A stretch of 64,000 nt of DNA from an uncultured Cellulophaga sp. (GTDB lineage: Bacteria; Bacteroidota; Bacteroidia; Flavobacteriales; Flavobacteriaceae). The notes under the pieces are model-generated. The model had not been told where the DNA came from. It ran no database searches and worked only from the letters and a program-made list of their open reading frames with translations. Each line of letters begins with the position of its first letter. Within the stretch, counting starts at the first letter, position 1. The translations under genes and the position numbers were made by a program. Shown here in pieces: positions 8,987 to 18,166 of this stretch. The stretch covers positions 248,001 to 312,000 of the forward strand of contig CANLOV010000001.1 of the NCBI GenBank assembly GCA_947492955.1. Reading direction: 5' to 3'.

Positions 8987-9020
8987 AACTAAAAAATTAG
9001 TTCAAACTAATTTTTTAGTT
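8987..9020. promoter_or_regulatory. Double palindromic operator for the BlaI-type repressor
   Basis: AACTAAAAAATTAGTT (8987-9002) and AACTAATTTTTTAGTT (9005-9020) are each AACTAA-N4-TTAGTT palindromes and together form a 16-bp inverted repeat with a 2-base spacer. They end 11 bases before the blaI start and abut a -7-like TATATTAG (9021-9028). This is the expected place for two adjacent repressor dimers that autoregulate the operon. Confidence 0.75.
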
Positions 9021-9031
9021 ATATTAGCAGT

Positions 9032-9394
9032 ATGAAACAACTTACAAAAGCAGAAGAAGAGGTAATGCAAATTTTATGGCAGCTAAAAAAATGTAACGTT
9101 GCGGCTATAATTAAGGAGCTTCCAGAACCTAAGCCAGCTTACAATACAGTATCTACAATTGTGCGTATACTAGAAAGTAAAAAGTTTGTTAGTCATGAGC
9201 AAGTGGGTAAAGGATATTTGTATTTTCCAATGGTAAAAAAAGCAGATTATAGCAACCAGTCTATTAATAAATTAGTAGATGGCTATTTTCAAGGTTCGTT
9301 TAAAAGTATGGTGTCGTTTTTTATGAAAAAGAATGATATGAGCTTAACAGAGTTAGAAGGTATTTTAAAAGATATTAAAAGCGAAGAAGAATGA
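9032..9394 (+). CDS. BlaI/MecI-family transcriptional repressor
   Basis: A 120-residue penicillinase-repressor family protein. The N-terminal winged helix runs from LTKAEEEVMQILWQ through PAYNTVSTIVRILESKKFVSHE, and a C-terminal dimerisation helix ends SLTELEGILKDIK. It overlaps the downstream M56 peptidase gene by ATGA. In characterised systems the partner peptidase causes BlaI cleavage and derepression. No beta-lactamase is next to it, so the regulon is probably this operon plus unknown envelope genes. Confidence 0.93.
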   Translation: MKQLTKAEEEVMQILWQLKKCNVAAIIKELPEPKPAYNTVSTIVRILESKKFVSHEQVGKGYLYFPMVKKADYSNQSINKLVDGYFQGSFKSMVSFFMKKNDMSLTELEGILKDIKSEEE

Positions 9395-10773
9395 TGCAGT
9401 ACGTATTAGAATTAATAGCATTTCAATTGTTATTTCTTATTATTTATGATTTGTTTTTAAAGAAAGAAACCTTTTTTCAATGGAATAGGTTTTACTTAAT
9501 AGGCACATACATTTTATCTATGGTATTACCATGGGTTAAGATTGAAGCATTTAAAACAGATATGCCCATTGTATCAGAATTTAATTTAGATGTTATATAT
9601 CAATTAGATGAGGTTTTGTTAACACCTAATACTTCAGAAAGTGTGGTGTTTAATGTTTGGGAAACAATTATAGGAATGGGTATACTAACATCTTTAGTGC
9701 TATTTATTTATAAAGTATATCAAATAAAAAAGCTTCGTAATAAAGGAGAAATATATCATTTAACAGGATATACAAAGGTTGTAGTTAAAGAAAGTAATAT
9801 TGCTTTTTCTTTTTTTAAAACTATTTTTTTAGGAGATAAAATAGCAGCTAAGGATTATAGTAATATTATAAAACACGAATTAGTACATATAAAACAAAAG
9901 CACTCTTTAGATTTACTTTTTTTTGAGTTAATGCGTATTCTAATATGGTTTAATCCGTTAGTATATATCTACCAAAAAAGGATAGCAGAGTTACACGAGT
10001 TTATTGCAGATGCTACAGTGGCTAAAAAAAATAAAAAAGAACAATATCAAATCTTATTATCGCAGGTGTTTCAAACCTCAGATATTTCATTCATCAATCA
10101 ATTTTTTAAATCATCATTAATCAAAAAACGAATCGTTATGTTGCAAAAATCAAAATCAAAAAAAGTTTGGCAATTAAAGTATTTGCTATTAGTTCCTTTA
10201 GTTTTAGGAATGTTGTGCTACACATCATGCAATTCTGAGGAAGAGGTAAAAGTAAATGGAAAAGAAGTTTCATTAGAAGAAAAAATTCTTGAATTAGAAA
10301 GAGAAATAAAAGCAAAGGAAAATCTTTCTGAAGAAGAAAAAATGGCACTTTCAAAAATGATTTATTTTTCCTATCCAAAAGATGTAAAAGGAATAAGTGG
10401 TGAACATGGAGAGTTAACATTTAAAGGCGTTGTTCCTTTTGGTTTTGTAGAAAATGCTCCAGTTTTTCCAGGTTGTGAAGATGTGGAAGATAAACGAGCT
10501 TGTTTTAATGAAAAAATGATGCAACATATTAGAACACATTTTAAATATCCTTTAGAGGCACAAGAAAAAGGCATTCAAGGAAAAGCATATGTTATGTTTA
10601 AAATAAGTACAAATGGTAATATTGAAGATGTAAATATAAGAGCACCTCATGAGTTGCTAAAAAATGAAGCTACTCGTATTATTTCTCTTTTGCCACAAAT
10701 GAAGCCAGGGAAAGACAAAGGGGAAGCTATAGAAGTTCCTTTTTCTATCCCTATTCATTTTGGTTTAGAATAA
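9391..10773 (+). CDS. M56 (BlaR1-like) membrane peptidase with C-terminal TonB-like domain
   Basis: A 460-residue membrane sensor peptidase. Transmembrane helices lie at about 4-22, 36-52, 88-106 and 265-282. The zinc motif HELVH (about 167) is followed by the downstream acidic metal ligand in AELHEFIAD. After the last helix come a charged coiled-coil linker (about 290-325) and a periplasmic TonB C-terminal domain (about 375-460, GKAYVMFKISTNGNIEDV). This replaces the penicillin-binding domain of classical BlaR1 and is common in Bacteroidetes. It probably senses an envelope signal and relieves repression by the BlaI protein encoded upstream (4-base overlap). Confidence 0.92.
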   Translation: MMQYVLELIAFQLLFLIIYDLFLKKETFFQWNRFYLIGTYILSMVLPWVKIEAFKTDMPIVSEFNLDVIYQLDEVLLTPNTSESVVFNVWETIIGMGILTSLVLFIYKVYQIKKLRNKGEIYHLTGYTKVVVKESNIAFSFFKTIFLGDKIAAKDYSNIIKHELVHIKQKHSLDLLFFELMRILIWFNPLVYIYQKRIAELHEFIADATVAKKNKKEQYQILLSQVFQTSDISFINQFFKSSLIKKRIVMLQKSKSKKVWQLKYLLLVPLVLGMLCYTSCNSEEEVKVNGKEVSLEEKILELEREIKAKENLSEEEKMALSKMIYFSYPKDVKGISGEHGELTFKGVVPFGFVENAPVFPGCEDVEDKRACFNEKMMQHIRTHFKYPLEAQEKGIQGKAYVMFKISTNGNIEDVNIRAPHELLKNEATRIISLLPQMKPGKDKGEAIEVPFSIPIHFGLE

Positions 10774-10788
10774 AAATATATTAGATAG

Positions 10789-11928
10789 ATGAAAATATTT
10801 TATGGTACTCTACTATTTATTTTAATTTTTAAAGTTGAGGCACAAACCTCAACTTTAAAAATTGCAGATAGTTTGTATGTAACGGGGAATTATACGCAAG
10901 CAATAAATTATTATGCTAAAGAAGGCAGTAAACAATCAATTTTACAAATAGCAAGAGCCTACAATCGTATAGGTAACTACGATAAAAGTATTTTAGAATA
11001 CGAGCGTATAATTACTAAAGATGCTAGCTTAGAAATAGCCAAATACGAATTAGGAAAGCTTTATTTTAAGTTAAAACAGTTTAGTAAAGCAGAACTCTTG
11101 TTTACAGATTTAACGCAGAAGAATAGTAAAAACCCAGAATACTACTATTATTCAGGAGAGATACTATATAAATTAGATAAAAAAGAACAAGGGGTAAACG
11201 CATACAAAAAAGCTGTTGCTATAGATAGTACGCACCTTAGAAGTTTGTTTAAACTAGGGAAACATTATTTGGTAATGAAAGAACCCAGCCCAAGTTTAAA
11301 ATATATTAATATGGGCTTACAGTTTTATAAAAATGATGTATCCCTAATAAATTTAAAGGCATTAACCCTATTTAATAACGAAGAGCACGAGAAAGCCATA
11401 GAGCAATTTAATAGCTTATTGGAGTTAGGAGAAGAAAAACCACATATATACAATAAATTAGGCTACTCTTATATTAAACTATGGGAGTTTAAAAAAGCTA
11501 AGGAGAGTTATAATAAACTATTAGAGTACGACTCTTCTATACCAGAGGCCTATTATGGCCTAGCGGGGGTGTATGATAAAGAACAAAAAATAGATAGCGC
11601 AATTACATATTATAAAAAAGCTATTGAAGCTAAAAAGCCTTTTTTACTTAATGAGTATAGAGGTTTAGCAAATGCATACAGCATTAAAAATAATGTAAAA
11701 TTAGCACTAAAGTATTACGATTTAATTCGTACGGAAGAGCCATCTGACCCAATAGCTCAATATCAATACTGTGTAATGGCAGACAAATATTATAAAGACC
11801 CAAAAGTAAAGCTAAAAAATTATCAAATTTTTAAAGAAAAGTTTACGCCTAAGAATCCCTATTTTTCGCATTTTGTAGATAAAAGAATTTCCGAGCTTAA
11901 AGAAGAAATACATTTTAATACCAATTAA
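10789..11928 (+). CDS. Secreted tetratricopeptide-repeat protein
   Basis: A 379-residue protein with a signal peptide (MKIFYGTLLFILIFKVEAQ) followed by about nine TPR units covering nearly the whole chain (repeats such as AYNRIGNYDKSILEYERII and AYYGLAGVYDKEQKIDSAITYYKKAI). It starts 15 bases after the M56 peptidase stop, so it is the third gene of the BlaI/BlaR1 operon. TPR arrays mediate protein-protein contacts; a periplasmic scaffold in the same envelope response is the likely role. Exact partner unknown. Confidence 0.88.
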   Translation: MKIFYGTLLFILIFKVEAQTSTLKIADSLYVTGNYTQAINYYAKEGSKQSILQIARAYNRIGNYDKSILEYERIITKDASLEIAKYELGKLYFKLKQFSKAELLFTDLTQKNSKNPEYYYYSGEILYKLDKKEQGVNAYKKAVAIDSTHLRSLFKLGKHYLVMKEPSPSLKYINMGLQFYKNDVSLINLKALTLFNNEEHEKAIEQFNSLLELGEEKPHIYNKLGYSYIKLWEFKKAKESYNKLLEYDSSIPEAYYGLAGVYDKEQKIDSAITYYKKAIEAKKPFLLNEYRGLANAYSIKNNVKLALKYYDLIRTEEPSDPIAQYQYCVMADKYYKDPKVKLKNYQIFKEKFTPKNPYFSHFVDKRISELKEEIHFNTN

Positions 11929-12082
11929 TCTTTAGTAACTTAATATTCTGTCTAAAATAATACACTTAATTAAAATGTTCGTATAAAGAATATTTCACTA
12001 TTCATTTAACATTGTTATCTTTAAGCTTTAAAAATATTCAGAAAAACAAAGTTTTTTCGCTTAATTAACAATAGTTATAATT

Positions 12083-13102
12083 GTGAAAAAGAAAATTACA
12101 CTTAAGCATATTGCTCGCGAATTAGATGTATCTATTTCAACCGTTTCTAAGGCTTTAAAAAATAGCCCCGAAATTGGTAAGGAAACTAAAGAAAGGGTAC
12201 AGGCATTTGCAAAAAAGTATAATTTTAGACCCAATAATATAGCTATTAGCTTAAAAAATAGAAGAACAAAAAATATAGCTGTTATTATCCCTAATATTGT
12301 TCATTATTTTTTTACAACAACAATAAGAGGCATGGAAAAATATGCTAATAAGTTAGGGTATAATCTTATTATTTGTTTGTCTAATGAATCTTATGATAAA
12401 GAAGTTGCTAATATGGAAATGTTAGCCAATGGTAGTATCGATGGTTTTATTATATCATTAGCATCGGAAACACAGTTGAAGCATAATTTTGAGCATTTAA
12501 CAAAAATAAAGGAAGAAGGCTTGCCTATTGTAATGTTTGATCGGGTTGCTAACGAAGTAGAATGTGATAAAGTAGTTATAGATGATGAAAAAGGAGCTTA
12601 TTTAGCTGTAAAAAAGTTTATAGACGGAGGTTGTAAAAACATTGCATTTATAACTACAAAAGTTTATTTGAGTGTTAGTAAAGATAGAATGAGAGGCTAT
12701 AGAAAAGCACTAGAAGACCATGGAATAAGTTATCAGGAGAACCTTGTATTAGAATTGCCATCAATGAAGATTGATGAACAGCTTATAGGAAATTTTTTAA
12801 AAGAACAAAAAATAGACGCCGTATTATCTGTAAATGAGATATTTGCAATCCATAGTATGGGCTTAGTACAAGAAAAGGGAGTAAGTATACCCAAAGATAT
12901 ATCATTTATAGGCTTCACAGATGGCATCCTATCTAGGTATGCAAATCCAGGATTAACATCGGTAGCTCAGTACGGAGAAAAGATGGGCGAAACAGCGGCT
13001 AAAATCCTTATAGAGAAGATAGAAAGTACCATAGAAGAGGAAACATACAAGACATATGTTTTAAAACCTAAGCTTATAGAAAGGTCTTCTACATTTAAAT
13101 AA
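12083..13102 (+). CDS. LacI-family transcriptional regulator
   Basis: A 339-residue LacI/GalR protein with a GTG start. The N-terminal helix-turn-helix and hinge (ITLKHIARELDVSISTVSKAL; RRTKNIAVIIPNI) precede a periplasmic-binding-protein-like effector domain (about 60-339) containing KVVIDDEKGAYLAVKKFI and ISFIGFTDG. It normally binds a palindromic operator and responds to a sugar or nucleoside. No transport or catabolic genes are adjacent, so the regulon cannot be read from context. An imperfect -7-like TATCTTTA lies about 70 bases upstream. Confidence 0.94.
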   Translation: MKKKITLKHIARELDVSISTVSKALKNSPEIGKETKERVQAFAKKYNFRPNNIAISLKNRRTKNIAVIIPNIVHYFFTTTIRGMEKYANKLGYNLIICLSNESYDKEVANMEMLANGSIDGFIISLASETQLKHNFEHLTKIKEEGLPIVMFDRVANEVECDKVVIDDEKGAYLAVKKFIDGGCKNIAFITTKVYLSVSKDRMRGYRKALEDHGISYQENLVLELPSMKIDEQLIGNFLKEQKIDAVLSVNEIFAIHSMGLVQEKGVSIPKDISFIGFTDGILSRYANPGLTSVAQYGEKMGETAAKILIEKIESTIEEETYKTYVLKPKLIERSSTFK

Positions 13103-13195
13103 ATCCTCTAAGCGTATTTTAAATAGTTTTTTTATAGGTTTTAAGTGTTAAAATAAGAAATAGATTACTATTTTTAAAACACCAAACCATATACC

Positions 13196-13888
13196 ATGAT
13201 TAAATCCCCCCTTGTAATTGGTCATAGAGGCGCCATGGGTCATGTAACAGAAAATACAATTGCATCTGTTGCAAAGGCTTTAGAATTAGGTGTTGATATG
13301 ATAGAGATTGATGTTTTTAAAATTAAATCAGGCGAAATAATTGTTTTTCATGATGATACTGTTGAACGTTTAACAGATAAAACAGGAAAAATAGAGGACA
13401 ATAGTTTAACAAGCTTAAAAGAACTTACCTTAAAAGGCAACCACAAAATACCATTGCTTAAAGAAGTATTAGAACTTGTAAATGCTCAAGTTCCAATTAA
13501 TATAGAGTTAAAAGGAGAAAATACGGCAGAGAAAGTAAATACTATAATTAATTATTATTTAAAAGAAGAGAGTTGGAAATTAAATCAATTTTTAATTTCT
13601 AGTTTTAATTGGGACGAATTAATAAAAATGAGACGTCTTAATGATGCTATAGATATTGCATTGCTAACAGAAGAAGATCCTGTAGATGCTATACCAATGG
13701 CAACTCAATTAAAAGCAAAAGCTATAAACCCAAATTTTATGAAACTTACCTCTAAGAATGCAAATAAAGTAAGTGAAGCTGGTTTTAAAATTTATACTTG
13801 GACTATTAATACCCAAGAAGAATTAAAACAAATAGCAGATATAGGAGTAGATGGCATTTTTACTAATAATCCTGAAATTATAAGTTAA
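13196..13888 (+). CDS. Glycerophosphodiester phosphodiesterase
   Basis: A 230-residue GDPD-family TIM barrel. The catalytic His is in IGHRGAMG (about residue 8), metal ligands are in MIEIDVFK (about 36-43) and the second His is in IVFHDDTVERLT (about 53). C-terminal YTWTINT and DGIFTNNP are typical. No signal peptide, so it is cytoplasmic (UgpQ-like), releasing glycerol-3-phosphate from deacylated phospholipids. The stop overlaps the next start by one base (TAATG), giving a tight operon with the flavoprotein and DUF1697 genes. Confidence 0.92.
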   Translation: MIKSPLVIGHRGAMGHVTENTIASVAKALELGVDMIEIDVFKIKSGEIIVFHDDTVERLTDKTGKIEDNSLTSLKELTLKGNHKIPLLKEVLELVNAQVPINIELKGENTAEKVNTIINYYLKEESWKLNQFLISSFNWDELIKMRRLNDAIDIALLTEEDPVDAIPMATQLKAKAINPNFMKLTSKNANKVSEAGFKIYTWTINTQEELKQIADIGVDGIFTNNPEIIS

Positions 13889-15165
13889 TGTTAGATGTAA
13901 TTATTGTAGGAGGCGGAGCTGCAGGTTTTTTTGCAGCAATACATATCGCTGAAGAAAATCCAGATTTAAAGATTGCTATTTTAGAAAGAGGAAAGCAAGT
14001 ACTTGGTAAAGTAAAAGTTTCGGGAGGAGGAAGATGTAATGTTACACACTCTGAGTATGACCCTAAAGAGTTAGTTAAAAATTATCCAAGAGGAGAAAAA
14101 GAACTTTTAGGTCCTTTTTACTCTTTTTCGGTTAGAGATACAGTAGCCTTTTTTAGGCAGAGAGGTATATATCTTCATACAGAACCAGATGGTAGAATGT
14201 TTCCAGAAAGCAATACGTCGCAAACAATTATAGATTGCTTTGTTAACGAAACAGAACGTTTGGGAGTGCGTGTATTAAAAAACAGCAATGTAATAAAAAT
14301 ATCGCCCATAGAAGATGGAAATGAAGGGTGGGATGTATTGTCCGTAAAAAAAATGTACCAGGCTAAAAAAGTGCTAATAGCATGTGGTAGTAGTCCAAAA
14401 ATGTGGAGTTTATTAGAGGATTTAGGGCATACAATTACAACACCAGTTCCATCATTATTTACTTTTAATATAAAAGATGAAAGAATAAAAGGATTACAAG
14501 GTTTAAGTTGCTTGGCAAGAGTTACGGTTATTGCAGAACCAATGGCAAGTTCTAAAGTAAGTATTAAGCTTAAAAGTAAGAAAAAGAAACCACCATTATT
14601 AGAATCTGAAGGCCCTTTGTTAATTACACATTGGGGAATGAGCGGACCAGCAGTTTTAAAACTATCTGCTTGGGGGGCTAAAATTTTAAGCGAGTATAAC
14701 TATAAATTTAAAATAAAAGTAAACTGGGTGCCAGAATATTACGAGGGAGCCATTATACCTTATTTGTTAGAAGTTAAAGATGTAGAAACTAAAAAGACAG
14801 TCTTAAGAACAAATGCAATGGATGAAATGCCCAGAAGATTATGGATTAAATTGGTAAAAGCAGCTGGTATTACCGAGAAAACTAAATGGGCAGATATTAC
14901 AAAGAAACAATTGCAAGACCTCTCGTTACAATTAACAAACTCTGAATTTATGGTGGAAGGTAAAAGTACTTTTAAAGAAGAATTTGTAACTGCTGGGGGT
15001 GTAGATTTAAGAGAAATAAACTTTAAAACTTATGAAAGTAAAATATATCCTAATCTATATTTTGCAGGAGAAGTAACCAATGTAGATGCTATAACAGGAG
15101 GGTTTAATTTTCAGAACGCTTGGACAGGAGCTTATATAGCAGCTAAAGCAATAGCAAGAAGTTAA
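13888..15165 (+). CDS. YhiN/HI0933-family FAD-dependent oxidoreductase
   Basis: A 425-residue flavoprotein of the HI0933 (YhiN, aminoacetone-oxidase-like) family. The dinucleotide-binding motif VGGGAAGFFAA is at the N-terminus, followed by VSGGGRCNVTH (about 45) and the C-terminal FAD-binding motif FAGEVTNVDAITGGFNFQ (about 392). The physiological substrate of the family is not settled. It is translationally coupled to GDPD (one-base overlap) and followed after four bases by DUF1697. Confidence 0.9.
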   Translation: MLDVIIVGGGAAGFFAAIHIAEENPDLKIAILERGKQVLGKVKVSGGGRCNVTHSEYDPKELVKNYPRGEKELLGPFYSFSVRDTVAFFRQRGIYLHTEPDGRMFPESNTSQTIIDCFVNETERLGVRVLKNSNVIKISPIEDGNEGWDVLSVKKMYQAKKVLIACGSSPKMWSLLEDLGHTITTPVPSLFTFNIKDERIKGLQGLSCLARVTVIAEPMASSKVSIKLKSKKKKPPLLESEGPLLITHWGMSGPAVLKLSAWGAKILSEYNYKFKIKVNWVPEYYEGAIIPYLLEVKDVETKKTVLRTNAMDEMPRRLWIKLVKAAGITEKTKWADITKKQLQDLSLQLTNSEFMVEGKSTFKEEFVTAGGVDLREINFKTYESKIYPNLYFAGEVTNVDAITGGFNFQNAWTGAYIAAKAIARS

Positions 15166-15168
15166 AAT

Positions 15169-15705
15169 ATGGTTTCCTATATAGCATTTTTAAGAGGTAT
15201 TAATGTAAGTGGTCAAAAGAAAATAAAAATGACCGATTTACAAGATATGTGTCTTAATTTAGGATTTAAAGAGGTGTCTACTTATATACAAAGTGGAAAT
15301 ATAGTTTTTAAAACTGATGATATAATAGAAACAGGTTTATTAGAAGAAAAAATAAAAGAGCAGATTTTAAAGGTATTTGGTTTTAATGTTCCTGTTTTGG
15401 TAAAAACAAAAGAAGCTATAGAAGCTATTTTAGTTAATAATCCATATTCCCAAACAGAAGAAAAAAAACGCTACTTTGTGTTGTTAAAAGAAGTGGCTGA
15501 TAAAGATTTGGTCGCTAGTTTAATGAAAGAAACATACGAGAACGAAACTTTTTTTATTACAGATACGTGTATTTATTTAAACTGTAAGCAAGGGTACGGT
15601 AAAGCAAAGTGTAATAATAATTTTTTTGAACGAAAACTAAAAGTTACTGCAACAACTAGGAATTTTAAAACAATGCATAAGATGTTCGTATTGGCAGAAG
15701 GTTAA
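15169..15705 (+). CDS. DUF1697 domain protein
   Basis: A 178-residue protein with the family signature at the N-terminus (YIAFLRGINVSGQKKIKM; TYIQSGNIVF) and a second conserved block (IYLNCKQGYGKAKCNNNFFE near 140). Soluble, with no signal peptide. The family is broadly distributed and of unknown biochemical role. It is the last gene of the GDPD-flavoprotein operon, and a terminator hairpin begins within its final codons. Confidence 0.88.
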   Translation: MVSYIAFLRGINVSGQKKIKMTDLQDMCLNLGFKEVSTYIQSGNIVFKTDDIIETGLLEEKIKEQILKVFGFNVPVLVKTKEAIEAILVNNPYSQTEEKKRYFVLLKEVADKDLVASLMKETYENETFFITDTCIYLNCKQGYGKAKCNNNFFERKLKVTATTRNFKTMHKMFVLAEG

Positions 15706-15724
15706 AACCTTTTACCAATACGAA
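15685..15724. terminator. Bidirectional terminator hairpin
   Basis: A perfect 10-bp outer stem TTCGTATTGG / CCAATACGAA (15685-15694 and 15715-15724) encloses a second stem AAGGTT/AACCTT. It overlaps the last codons of the DUF1697 gene and lies just before the convergent gene ending at 15731. The T- and A-rich flanks suit termination in either direction. Confidence 0.7.
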
Positions 15725-15730
15725 TAAAAC

Positions 15731-16147
15731 TTATTTTACTTTTTTGTAAATAAATGAAATTATAAAAGCCATAACAGTGTAAAAAAGAATATAAATAAGA
15801 CCATTTACCAAGGCTCCAGTCATATCTAAAAAGTTAGAAGTAGCATAGTTAATAAGTCCGTTTCCAAATCCAACAAAAATACCAATTAATACACCGTATT
15901 GTAATGCACTATTAGGGGTATTGCTTGTAGCAATCCATTTGCCATAGATGGTAGATAAAATAAAAGCTTGTATAGAACAGCCCAATGCTAAAATACCAAA
16001 TTCTGGTACTTCTTTGCCCATACCAATGGCAGAACCTAAATGATTATTCATAAAATCGTCGGCTAAAATACCCCAAAGAAGATAGCCTCCCATAAACGAC
16101 CATATACCAGCAATAATTGTAGAAATTAAATTAGTTTTTGTGAACAT
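15731..16147 (-). CDS. Small membrane protein of unknown function
   Basis: A 138-residue protein with four predicted transmembrane segments (about 8-28, 50-66, 82-102 and 112-134) and glycine-rich helices. No recognised catalytic motif and no family that I can name. It ends beside the bidirectional terminator and lies 101 bases from TspO on the same strand; the two could be co-transcribed. Confidence 0.72.
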   Translation of the reverse strand: MFTKTNLISTIIAGIWSFMGGYLLWGILADDFMNNHLGSAIGMGKEVPEFGILALGCSIQAFILSTIYGKWIATSNTPNSALQYGVLIGIFVGFGNGLINYATSNFLDMTGALVNGLIYILFYTVMAFIISFIYKKVK

Positions 16148-16248
16148 AATCTTTGTTTTTATTGGTTATCATTATAAAAATACAAAAAGTTATACAAACT
16201 TATTATTCGTATGTATTTGATTATGTTGTTGTTAGGTTGTTTTGGGGT

Positions 16249-16722
16249 TTAGTTTAATTCCCAAATTTTATAATTTAAAATAGTAGCAAAGCAAACCCAT
16301 AATAGATATGGGATAAGTAAGTAACTCGCAGTTTTATTTACAACTTTAAACCATTTAATAGTAAATATGATAAATACTAACAGCGTTAATATAACAAGTA
16401 AACCCCAAAGAGGATTTTTAAAACCAAAAAATACAATACTCCACAAGGCGTTAAAAAGTAACTGAAATCCAAAATGATATAATGCAGTTTTTACCCAAAT
16501 ATGGTGAAAACCTTTAGACCATACCAAACCAGCAGCAACACCCATCATAACATATAAAACAGTCCACACAGGAGCAAAAATCCAGTTGGGAGGGTTAAAA
16601 CTAGGCTTGTTTAGTGTTACATACCAATCTGTTACAGAGCTTTGTGTAGCAAAACCCGATAAAAATCCAATTAGTAAACAAATACTAACAGAAATAGCGA
16701 TATAAATAATCTTTTTTTTCAA
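16249..16722 (-). CDS. tspO: TspO/MBR family protein
   Basis: A 157-residue five-helix membrane protein of the translocator/peripheral benzodiazepine receptor family. Conserved features include WYVTLNKPSFNPPNWIFAPVWTVLYVMMG (about 33-61), LWSIVFFGFKNPLWGL (about 100) and the Trp-rich last helix. Family members bind porphyrins and affect stress responses. The only plausible start is TTG at 16722 (L-K-K-K-I-I); no downstream ATG preserves the first helix. Confidence 0.93.
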   Translation of the reverse strand: MKKKIIYIAISVSICLLIGFLSGFATQSSVTDWYVTLNKPSFNPPNWIFAPVWTVLYVMMGVAAGLVWSKGFHHIWVKTALYHFGFQLLFNALWSIVFFGFKNPLWGLLVILTLLVFIIFTIKWFKVVNKTASYLLIPYLLWVCFATILNYKIWELN

Positions 16723-16928
16723 ACTAAAATAGTATTTAAACTAAAATAGCAATTTTATTAATAATGAACGAATATATAATTGCTTCAATTTGCGAGCTTA
16801 TAATAATTTCTAAATAAACAAGTTTAAATCAGTTATACTGTATTAATAGAAATATGTATTCTTTACTTCAAGAAAAAACAAAGAAAATGAAACCCTTAGC
16901 TATTAAAATTAAATATATTTTTAAAAAC

Positions 16929-16936
16929 TATCTTTG
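16929..16936 (+). promoter_or_regulatory. Promoter -7 element for mvaD
   Basis: TATCTTTG matches the Bacteroidetes -7 consensus TAnnTTTG, 18 bases upstream of the mvaD start codon. No clear -33 TTTG was found. It probably drives the mevalonate-pathway cluster. Confidence 0.55.
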
Positions 16937-16954
16937 CGTAAATTATAGCATAAA

Positions 16955-18052
16955 ATGATTGAAAAAGACTTTATACCTTCGGCATATCAACATCAAATAG
17001 AAGAAGGAAAAGTAACATGGAAATCTCCTAGTAATATTGCTTTGGTAAAATACTGGGGAAAAAAAGAGAATCAGATTCCCTCGAACCCATCTATTAGTTT
17101 TACCTTAGATGCCTGTGCAACTACTACTATAATTTCGTGCAAAAAATTAGCTAAAGCTGCAGCAACTTTTTCTTTTGATTTATTTTTTGAAGGAAAACCT
17201 AAAGAAGATTTTAAACCTAAAATAAATACGTTTTTTAAAAGAATAGAAAAGTATCTTCCTTTTTTAAAAAATTACCATTTTACAATAGAAACTTCTAATT
17301 CTTTTCCACATAGTAGTGGTATAGCCTCATCTGCTAGTGGAATGTCTGCATTGGCATTAGGGTTAATGAGTTTAGAAAAGCAATTAAACCCGGCTATGGA
17401 TACTTCTTTTTTTTATAAAAAAGCATCTTTCTTGGCACGTTTAGGTTCTGGTAGTGCTTGTAGAAGCATACAAGGAACAATTATGCAATGGGGGCATCAT
17501 GCAGCAACAGAAAATAGTTCAGATTTGTTTGCCATAAAACCTTCTTATAAAGTACACAGTGTATTTAAAAACTATCACGATACCATATTACTAGTAGATA
17601 AAGGTCAAAAACAGGTTAGTAGTACAGTAGGTCATAATTTAATGCATGGGCATCCTTTTGCAGAAGAGCGTTTTAAACAAGCACATAAAAATTTATTGGC
17701 ATTAAAATCTGTTTTAGAAGATGGAGATTTAGATAGTTTTATAAAAATTGTAGAAAGTGAGGCACTTACCTTGCATGCCATGATGATGACTAGCATGCCT
17801 TATTTTATATTAATGAAGCCAAATACACTAGAAATTATTAATAAAATATGGGCTTTTAGAGAAGCTTCTAAAACACATATATGCTTTACTTTAGATGCAG
17901 GGGCAAATGTACATATTTTGTACCCTGAACAAGAAAAAGAGGAAGTATATCAATTTATTAAAAATGAGTTAGTTGCGTATTGTGAAAACGGACAGTATAT
18001 TTGCGACCGAATTGGCTTAGGAGCTAAGCAATTAATAAACAAAGTAGAATAA
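16955..18052 (+). CDS. mvaD: Diphosphomevalonate decarboxylase
   Basis: A 365-residue GHMP-superfamily enzyme. Diagnostic motifs are SNIALVKYWGK (about 29), the phosphate-binding loop PHSSGIASSASG (about 122-133) and GSACRSI (about 173). It converts mevalonate diphosphate to isopentenyl diphosphate with ATP in the cytosol, as the last step of the mevalonate route used by flavobacteria. Mevalonate kinase and a prenyltransferase follow on the same strand. A 114-base gap to the kinase suggests a second promoter or leader. Confidence 0.95.
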   Translation: MIEKDFIPSAYQHQIEEGKVTWKSPSNIALVKYWGKKENQIPSNPSISFTLDACATTTIISCKKLAKAAATFSFDLFFEGKPKEDFKPKINTFFKRIEKYLPFLKNYHFTIETSNSFPHSSGIASSASGMSALALGLMSLEKQLNPAMDTSFFYKKASFLARLGSGSACRSIQGTIMQWGHHAATENSSDLFAIKPSYKVHSVFKNYHDTILLVDKGQKQVSSTVGHNLMHGHPFAEERFKQAHKNLLALKSVLEDGDLDSFIKIVESEALTLHAMMMTSMPYFILMKPNTLEIINKIWAFREASKTHICFTLDAGANVHILYPEQEKEEVYQFIKNELVAYCENGQYICDRIGLGAKQLINKVE

Positions 18053-18166
18053 TTTATAGCTAATTATTACGTTGTTTATAAACGAATAAAGAAGTACATA
18101 AGCTAAAAGTTTTGCTAGTATAGCAACTATTGTTTACTTTTATTAGTAATTTTATTAAACAAAACA

